DNA of 64,000 nucleotides from NCBI GenBank assembly GCA_001662425.1, contig BDDC01000037.1, forward strand, positions 75,817 through 139,816, in the 5' to 3' direction. Origin of the DNA: Chlamydomonas sphaeroides. Lineage: Eukaryota > Chlorophyta > Chlorophyceae > Chlamydomonadales > Chlamydomonadaceae. Positions 56,766 through 64,000 of the stretch are shown piece after piece. Below the pieces are notes generated by a model, which had not been told where the DNA came from, did not search any database, and worked only from the letters and a program-made list of their open reading frames with translations. Position 1 is the stretch's first letter. Each line of letters begins with the position of its first letter. Both the position numbers and the translations under genes were made by a program.

Positions 56766-59451
56766 CTACAGCTGTGCCCCCGCCGCCAGCCCCATCTTGC
56801 CCGCCAGGTACTCGGCCTGCGCCTCCTCGCCCCGGGCCCCCGCCTCCTCCCACTCCCACCACGGCACGCTCGATACCTGAACCGCCCGAGCCAGCTGCCG
56901 CTCGTGCAAGTGGCACGGGCCCGTCAGCGTGTCGGTGTGCGGCTTGTTGGCCAAGTAGCATCCCCTGTTGTAGACCAGCACGCCAACCCGTTGCCCGCCA
57001 GCCAGCTCCACACACACATCCGCGTGCCGCCGCACCTCGGGCACCCAGCCGCCCACCTCTGCGGCCACGATGCCCGAGCCGGCGGCCGACAGCCGTAGCC
57101 GCTCCACCACCGCCGCCACCTGCTTGGGCAGCTCCCAGGGGACGTACTGTTCCGTTGCTGCAACCTCCCCTGCGGCCTCCAGCAGCGAGCCGGCGGGGCC
57201 GCGGGCGTCCGCCAGGATGCTGGCGAGGCCGCCGCAGCCCTCGGCGTGCTGCAGCTCCGTGTGAGCGCGCAGCAGCTGGATCAGCTCCTCAGGCTTGTAC
57301 GGCCGCCGGCCGTCGCCCTCCGGATGCTCCCAACGCCGCGCAGCCTCTCGCAGTAGCGCAGCTGCTGCGGCACTGTTGCGCGCCAGGGCGTCTGGGCCCA
57401 TCACCGAGAGCGCCCACACGCAGTTGGCCAGGCCCTGTGCGCGGACCTCGGCGGGGCGCTCCTTCAGCAGCTGCGCCAGCCCGCCCCCAAGTGCTCCCAC
57501 CAGCCGCTCATCGTACATGCGGAGCGTCGCCAGTGCCCACAAGCTGTTGGAGACGTTTTGTGGCTTGATCTCCTCCGGGCTCTCTAGCAGCAGATGCGTC
57601 AGCCGGCCTGCCAGCGCACCCGCCAGCCGCTTGTCGTACATTCGCAGCTTTGCCTCCAGCAGGGCGCCCGGCGGCTGGTGCCCCACCAGCGCCAGCGCGT
57701 ACCATACGTTGCTCCAGTGCTGACTGTCAGCGCCGGCCATGGCCCCCGGCTTGGTCAGCGCCTGGACCAGTGCCGTGAACCAGGCCTGGTCCACAACTCC
57801 CATTTTAGCCACTGCCCAGGCAGAGTTGGAGTATGTCTGTGGCTCGAAGCCCTCAAAACGCCTCGCTAGGCACTCGGCAGCCAGCGCCTGAACTGGCTGC
57901 CGCTGCACCCCCACGGCTGGGGCCAGCAGCGCCAGCGCGTAAAGCGAGTTGCATAGCTCTTGGGGAACCATCTCGCGTGACGCCTGTCCCGCAGCGCCCG
58001 CCAGGTGCTGGACGAAGGGGCCGTCTGAGCAGCCCAATCGCCCAAAGCCCAGCAGCATGTTGGACAGCGCCTGGGCATTAAAAGGGTCCTTGTGCCGCAG
58101 CAGCTGCTGCCCCAGTCCAGGACGTGCTTCCGGCAGCCGCTCAAGCACCACCGCCTTCAGCTGCTGCAGGTGCTGTGGCTCAGGCGTGTGGCCGCGATCC
58201 GCAGCAGCCAGATCGCCCAGTGCCAAAACGGCGGCAGACAGCTCATGCTGACGAGCGTCGGCTGCATGTGTTGTAAATACCTCGGTCAGGTGCTGCAGGA
58301 GCTGCGTGTTGCTGCCATAGCCCAGCTGGCTGGCCACCTTCAGGGTGTTTGATGCGGCCTGGGCACAGAACCTTGGGGCGTCAAGAAAAAGAAGCGCCTC
58401 AGCGCTGGCGGCCAGCACGTCTCGCACGGGCTTGGACGCCAACAGGTTGGGGCACGCGTCGCTGGCCTCCGCCAGCGACCACCATACGTTGGAATGGTCC
58501 TGGTCGTTGGCGGCCCGCAGTAGCGCCCCCTGGTCCTCCGCCAGCCGGGATAGCAGCTCCGCCGCCAGGCTCTGCCCTGCGCCCGGCTGCCAGAAGCCCG
58601 TCTTGGCGCACGCCCACAGCGGGCCGGCGCACGAGAAGGGGTCCGGCAGCCACGGCACTAGCGGTAGGTAGGCGGCCGCCAGGGTCTCCATCACGGCATG
58701 GCAGCGGGCCGTGTCGTCGGGAGTCTGTTCGGACGCCTCGAAGAGCTGCGGACGCGTGCGCGGGGCCGGGGGCCGGGAAGCAGCAGGCACGTTGGGTGAG
58801 CAAGGCGTTTAGCAGCCCGGCATCGCCTCCTAAACGACGCAGACAACCTTGCTAGCTGCCCTGTGCAGGTTGCAGACCATCCACCTTGGCAGCCGTGTTG
58901 AAGGCTGTGCGCAGCCTTCGCTGCCTCCAGTCCTTGTGGGCGTGCGCCCTGGCCAGGCCGGCCAGCTCATCCAGGCTGCTGGCGTTGCGGGGATCCTGCC
59001 GGTCAGCCACGTTACCGCGGCTGCTGCCTCGCACCGGGCTCCAGGACCGGCCGTGCCCCCCACCGCGGCCTTCCCAGCCCCGACCGCGTCCCTGCCCGGC
59101 TGAGTCCCGACCGTGGCCCTGGCCGTCCGAGTGCCGTCCGCGGCGTTGGCTGTCCCAGCCCCCGCCGTCCGCCCGGCCGCGGCCGTCCCCCACCGCTGCG
59201 GCCGCTACGGGCGAAATGAAGGACAAGCCACTGCGGGCCGCCAGCGGCAGGGGCGGGGGGCTGCTGGTGCTGGTCGCCTTGACAACTCGCCAGGTGCTGC
59301 TCCAAGGCTTGCTGTTGACCAGCATCGCCGAGCGAGGTCGGACGGCACGGCAGGCCGAGGCCGCAAAAGCCGTGGGAACCGCGCAATGCTGCAATTGACC
59401 AGGCCTGGCGCTCCGTTGCGCGGAGCTCGCGCAACGTGTGTTGCGTTGCAT
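56766..59451 (-). CDS. OPR-RAP protein, predicted chloroplast RNA factor (NCL-like)
   Basis: Two exons: 59,451-58,885 (189 codons) and 58,745-56,766, joined in phase 0; 848 residues. The N-terminus (MQRNTRCASSAQRSARPGQ..., Ser/Arg/Ala-rich) looks like a plastid transit peptide, followed by a Gly/Arg-rich low-complexity stretch. Residues from about 200 to 640 carry tandem units of the OPR type: ASNTLKVASQLGYG, ALSNMLLGFGRLG, LCNSLYALALLAP, YSNSAWAVAKMG, WSNVWYALALVG, VSNSLWALATL, LANCVWALSVMG. The last about 90 residues form a RAP domain (RRHADVCVELAGGQRVGV, GCYLANKPHTDTLTG). OPR proteins bind organelle mRNAs to stabilise, process or translate them; RAP domains often add RNA-related activity. 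OPR plus RAP is the layout of the NCL family that expanded in Chlamydomonas. The RNA target is unknown. Two adjacent units share LRMYD(K/E)RL, a sign of recent internal duplication. Confidence 0.9.
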
Positions 59452-59620
59452 GGCTATCTCTTGCTCGCCAGGAAGCCTCGGTTGCCGACTTAAGACGTTA
59501 TGCGCTAAGCTTGTGACTTACAAGACAACGTAGCAGCGCTATGTTGTCAGAAGAGCAAAAGAGGCGTGTGGGCTTTCGACAGCTGGCAATCCTCGCGAAT
59601 CTCAGGCCGGTGCAATCGTC

Positions 59621-59630
59621 TATATATATA
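59621..59630 (-). promoter_or_regulatory. TATA element upstream of the OPR-RAP gene
   Basis: TATATATATA lies about 170 bases before the ATG at 59,451. It is palindromic, so orientation comes only from the gene. Confidence 0.5.
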
Positions 59631-59795
59631 GGTTTGAAGTGTATGATAAAAAGAGCTGTGACGATATGGCCAGTGGCCCACCGTGAACGTCACGGCGGTT
59701 GGGGCACGGGTCGGGGCCGCTGAACGGCTCCCCGCGCAAAGCTGGGACCACCCTCGTGCGCTGGCAGCATGCCGCAGAGCCACCCACTTCCTGCT

Positions 59796-59800
59796 TTACA
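59796..59800 (-). terminator. Poly(A) signal of the tocopherol-cyclase-like gene
   Basis: TTACA (TGTAA on the minus strand) stands about 260 bases past the stop at 60,061 and upstream of the OPR promoter element. Confidence 0.5.
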
Positions 59801-60060
59801 CACCATCTGATACCCGCACCCAGGTGCCAACTGGCCAACGCACCCCATCAGTTGCATCCGGGACGGGTTGCCCCACCCTGGCGTGCCCCACACCGAATCA
59901 AACATCCCAGACAGGACCTTGCATACGCAGCACAGCATATTCGCCCATTGCTCTGCAATATGCACAGGACACAGCTTTGCAGCTACACGAAGGAGTCCGA
60001 CACACCTGTTGGTCCGCAAAAAGCCCTCATTCAGCCCCTTTCTTATCAAGCCCTCTGCTT

Positions 60061-62942
60061 TCACGCCCGCTTCTTACGCTGCTCCAGCCCCCTCATGCGC
60101 TCCGGGCACACGTACGCGCCCCCAAACTCCAGCGCCGCCGCAGCGAAGCGGTCCTCCCACAGCAACCGCGCGGCGGCGGGCGGCGCGAAGGGGAACGGCC
60201 GCCGCAGCACCCGCAGGTGCACGGAGGCGGAGAATGACTCGGCCGAGTAGTTCTGATGGCGGGGCCAGGTGGGGATTGGGGAGTCAAGGGCACGGTATGG
60301 GAGGCTGTACGGAGCGCCGAGGCCATTCGGGCCTGCACGCTCCATGCAGCTCTGCCCTGGCCCTGAGCACGGTGCCTTCCCGACCCGACCCCCGTTGTGT
60401 GCTCTCTGCCAAGCCTGGCTCACTCGGAAGCCGGTGTCTGTGGGGCAGGGCACTGCGTAGAAGGTGTCGGGGTGCGCCTCCGCCACCATGTGGACCACGT
60501 GCAGGGGGCTGGGGGTAGGGGAGGTCGGGAGGCGGGGAGGCGGGAGGGAGGCAGCCGTTAATGCGGGCATCGCGTGCAAAGGACATTTGCGCTGACGCTG
60601 CGAGGCGCTGTGGGCAACTATCGAGTGGCCAGGGCTCGACGGGCGCTTGCCTCCCAGACCCACATGCCAACCGCTTCCACTCGTCCCTTCCCACCTGTAC
60701 AGGTCCACCTGGAGTACGCCGTCGCAGCCGCGGACCTGAGCAGGCGCGAGCGCAGCAGGCATGAGCTGGGGGGTTGAGGCTATGTGGCAGGGGTCGGACG
60801 CGTCACGCCGCCTAAGCACGGGCAGCGGCGCTGCCGTACCGTGAGGGAGTTGAACAGAGGCGGGTCCCAGGGGTCCAGCGTGAAGGGCTTGGCCGGCGGC
60901 GGCGGGTGGTACGACATGACAAACATGCGTACGGCAGGGATGACCGGCTGCAGCACGTGCGGCAGCATGCCGCCCGCCAGTACGAACGAGGCCTGGGGAG
61001 TAGGGGAGCAGGGGCAGGAGCGGAAGTGAGGCGGATTTCTCAGGTCTGCGCCCCTGTCCTGTAGCAGCTGCACGGCCTGCACCTCACCCCACGAATTGCG
61101 CCTCGGCGTGCCCCCTTGCACGCGCACCTCCCTGGCCTTGCCTCCTCACAGTGCCGCCCACCTTGTGTCCCGACTCGCTTGTGTGGCCCTGCGCCCACAC
61201 CCACTGCTCCGGAAAGGACGCGCCCCAGTTCTTCTCGAGGTGGAGCAGACCCGGCCTCGACACGGGCAGAGGCGAAGGCGGGGGAGGCAGCGGAGGCACC
61301 GGCGGCGGGGGCATCGCCGGCCGCTGCGCCGCCGCGCCGAGCAGGCTCCGGCTCAGGTCGTCGCCGAGCGCTGCCGCGGCCGAGGCGTTGCCAGCGCCGC
61401 TGGCTGAGACCGCAGCGTCCGTACCGGCGTCACGGATGTCACGGCTGTCGTACGGTACGGATCCCTGCTCGTGCAGCGTGTACTGCACTGCCGTACGCAG
61501 GGTGAGCACGTCCCACCGCAGCCTCAGCAGGAAGCCGAAGCGGGCCAGCCAAGCCTCGGGCTGTGGGGCCGAGGGGCCGCCCCAGGGCTCGGCGGCGGAG
61601 CAGGAGGAGGCGGTGGAGCGCAGGCGCAGGCGGGTTCCGGCCAGGCTGGCGTGGATGTGGACTGACCCCTGGGTCACTCGCCACGAGCAGTAGTCCAGGG
61701 ATGGTGCAGCGGAGCCGGGCTGGTCGGAGGTGGGGTCAGTGGGTGTGTCGGGGTCTGACGCGACGGCGAGCAGCGAGAAGTCCACGTCAGTGGCGTCGCC
61801 GTCAGCGCCGTCGGCGCCGCTGTCCTCATCGATGCCGTCGCCGCTGCCTCCACGGCTGGAGAATGAGGGCGAGCTGGATCCGACGGCGGCATCCAGCGGC
61901 GAGGCGAAGGCCGCGAACCCGGCGGCCGCCCGGCGCGCTGCGCCGCCCCGGCCGCCGGGCGTGCGCACGGTGAGTGCGGCGAAGGTGGCGCTGTACAGTC
62001 GCATGGGCTCGCCGTCGCCGGACACCAGGATGAAGCAGGCGGCGGGTGGGTTGTCCAAGGTATCGGCTTGCCCTGAGGATGTGAGGATGAGGGCATGGGG
62101 GTTAGAGGCGAAGACAGCTTGCGCGGGGGGCGCTCACAGCGGACGCCTGACGCCCGGTGCGTGGGGGCAGAGGGACGGATTGTGCTGGTGTTGCTAGGGA
62201 ACGTGCGGGAGCACGTTGTCGTACGTGTCGTTGGTACGGCGTGAAGCAAGCGCTGGTGGATCTGCTGGCCACCCGGAGGCCTGCTGCCAGCCACGTGGCA
62301 CGGCGGCGGACTGGCTGGCCCAGCGCCAACGGGGCGCACGCCAGACGCAGCCCTGCCCCGGTCGCATCGGTATCGACATTTGGCGGATGGCCGGCCATCG
62401 TTCGGGCTGCCATGTGATGTGTTGATCGCAACTAGGTTGAGTCCTGAAGGAGATTGGCAACGCCAGTCATGGTACCCGGACCCATCGGCAATTGGGTCCA
62501 GCCCCACCTGGGAAGTGGCCGATGCCGATGCCGAAGGAGGCCCGGGTCGCGGCATCCGTGACGCGAGCGTACCAGCCCTCAAACCTGCGGCGCGGGCCGG
62601 CTTGGGTGTAGCACGTGCGATAAGGAACGGATGGCCTACGCTGTTGCACCACGAGGCGGGGGCGCTGTGACGCACAACCAGTCCAGGGCCCGTGGGTGGT
62701 GCTGGTGTCGTGCCCGGCACGCCCGGGCTGCTCGGGCCGCAGCCGCTCGGGACGCACCAGGGCGTAGTACCGTTGGGTCGCTCATGTGGGTTGTAGTCCG
62801 GATTGCTCACGTTGCAGCTGCTAGGTGCTGTCCCACGACCGCCGATGACATTCGCGACGTTCTCGCCAGAACCCGCTACGCCCCCCAACACGACTATCGA
62901 GAGCAGCAGGCACAGTTGTCCCATTGAGATAAGCGCACGCAT
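60061..62942 (-). CDS. Tocopherol-cyclase-like protein with predicted signal peptide
   Basis: Seven exons in phase: 62942-62758, 62584-62508, 62072-61162, 60992-60840, 60735-60695, 60508-60424, 60252-60061; 547 residues. The fold signature is TPWFEGWYARV at the first junction and LEKNWGASFPEQWVWAQG near 61,200, matching FEGWYFK and the EKNWG-FP-W-W-Q motif of tocopherol cyclase (plant VTE1/SXD1, cyanobacterial homologues). Those enzymes close the chromanol ring of vitamin E on plastid plastoglobules. This protein instead starts MRALISMGQLCLLLSIVVLGG, a typical secretory signal peptide. It then has a Cys and two N-x-S/T sites (NVS, NGT), and carries a long Ala/Ser/Asp-rich insert between the two motifs. 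It may therefore be a secreted relative rather than the vitamin E enzyme. The family assignment is good; reaction and location are inferred. Confidence 0.85.
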
Positions 62943-63057
62943 AGTTGCAGTGTGTGTGTGTTCTGCGCTGCAGGCTCCCTCGTTGCGAAGTATAGCGAGT
63001 CAGCTCTCGGCAGCTGGTATTGTTCTGGGATGCAGATGCACATAGATTTGGGTGCAG

Positions 63058-63065
63058 AATTTATA
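63058..63065 (-). promoter_or_regulatory. TATA box of the tocopherol-cyclase-like gene
   Basis: TATAAATT on the minus strand lies about 116 bases before the ATG at 62,942. Confidence 0.55.
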
Positions 63066-63165
63066 GGTCAGCCAGCAGCAGAAACAGTCGGTTGGGCAAA
63101 AGGTGTCACCGCCCCTCGGACAGCAACAAACCCTAAACACGCCACGACACGCCTTGCCCGGGCCC

Positions 63166-63200
63166 CGCCCCCCCGGCCTTTCCACCACGAGGCCTCTGCC
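63166..63200. repeat. Short dispersed repeat, first copy
   Basis: CGCCCCCCCCGGCCTTTCC followed by ACCACGAGGCCTCTGCC. A near-identical copy lies at 63,653-63,686 in the same orientation. Confidence 0.8.
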
Positions 63201-63535
63201 GACCAGGTCTCCAAACTGCCAATCCTCTAGGGACACCCGTATTGGCTTATCGCGAGGCTTCTGATGCAGGCGCTGGTCATCGCTGTTTGGCACTGGGCTG
63301 AGGTTCGTGCGTCGGGCTTTGGAATTGCCACATCACGCCAGCTCCACACCAAGACGCTGCCATGTCCGCACTAATACGGACGTCTGGATGTACGAGGGCT
63401 GTCGTTCACCGCGTCGACAAAGCGTTCTGGGCCCGTGGCAAGGTTGACCATGCTCAATGCCGACTACAGCGCAGACTCTTTAAAGTATTTAGTTATAATA
63501 CAGACAGCTGGGGCTGCGCCCCCAACCAACGCACG

Positions 63536-63571
63536 CCCCAGCTAAACGCCGAGCCCCAGCTAAACGCCGAG
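63536..63571. repeat. Two-copy 18-base tandem repeat
   Basis: CCCCAGCTAAACGCCGAG occurs twice in perfect tandem, followed by a diverged third partial unit. Confidence 0.93.
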
Positions 63572-63652
63572 CCCAAACTAGGGTCGCGGCCACGCTACCG
63601 TTCGATTCTGTGGAGAGGCACGACCATTTAGACCCCCTACAAATGGCTGCCT

Positions 63653-63686
63653 CGCCCCCCCGGCCTCTCCACAACGAGGCCTCTGC
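63653..63686. repeat. Short dispersed repeat, second copy
   Basis: This is the partner of 63,166-63,200, with two or three mismatches. The roughly 450 bases between the copies, and the rest of 63-64 kb, show no coding signal. Confidence 0.8.
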
Positions 63687-64000
63687 CTGTCACAACGGAT
63701 CTCGTGACCTGCAGCCCTTGGACGGCAGCTTTGGTTGCGGCTAGGCCTGATGCCCACCGCAGTGCTGCCAGTGCCAGGGATGTCTGTGGTTCAGAGCTGT
63801 AAGGGTCGATGATGGCGACTTAGGTACGCAGTGCCACTTGCTGGGTGATCAGGCCAGCGTTGGGCTAGCACGTTACAGTGTGCATACAGCGACCGGTTCG
63901 CTGCCTGCCCTCGCGCAGGCAGCGACCCTATCCAACGCAATGTACGACAGGCCTAGAAGCACACGAACCCTTCTCAGCCCTCTGGTGCCCCCCCAGGGTC

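Overview
The window is nuclear DNA of a Chlamydomonas-like (volvocine) green alga. The evidence is very high GC, genes split by many 100-400 base introns with GTGCG/GTGAG donors and pyrimidine-rich CAG acceptors, sparse TATATAAG-type promoters, TGTAA-type poly(A) signals, long Ala/Pro/Gly-rich linkers, and families typical of this lineage (an OPR-RAP protein, a plastid pentapeptide protein, a four-domain Ca channel, a Fanzor-like remnant). There is no operon logic; each gene stands alone. Exons were placed by eye from translated homology, splice signals and matching intron phase, so each model is an inference. Every junction accepted keeps the reading frame, except where a break is reported.

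Layout. 0.16-14.9 kb, plus strand: 3' three quarters of a voltage-gated Ca channel alpha1 gene (repeats II, III and IV, EF-hand-like region, IQ motif), interrupted by a 358-base run of N. 14.9-18.2 kb: repeat-rich DNA holding a decayed TnpB/Fanzor-type RNA-guided nuclease remnant, with near-identical 116-base direct repeats on either side. 18.5-19.6 kb, plus: small predicted plastid membrane protein with a TATA box. 22.4-24.7 kb, minus: RING finger protein. 26.6-28.9 kb, minus: Tubby-like protein. 30.9-39.3 kb, minus: voltage-gated K channel with a cyclic-nucleotide-binding fold. 41.5-43.6 kb, minus: Golgi-type sulfotransferase. 45.7-47.0 kb, plus: broken, truncated OPR gene copy. 48.0-50.9 kb, minus: thylakoid-lumen pentapeptide-repeat protein. 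51.3-55.6 kb, plus: peroxisomal acyl-CoA oxidase. 56.8-59.5 kb, minus: intact OPR-RAP organelle RNA factor. 60.1-62.9 kb, minus: tocopherol-cyclase-like protein with an apparent signal peptide. 63-64 kb: short repeats only.

Themes. Two voltage-gated channels and a Tubby protein would fit ciliary or plasma-membrane signalling. A pentapeptide lumen protein, an OPR-RAP factor and a small plastid membrane protein point to the chloroplast. Acyl-CoA oxidase serves peroxisomal fatty-acid oxidation. The most unusual items are the Fanzor-like remnant with its flanking repeats, non-canonical residues in the Ca channel pore, GC-AG introns at the same position in two channel repeats, a large insert inside the K channel nucleotide-binding fold, and an intact/broken OPR pair about 10 kb apart.
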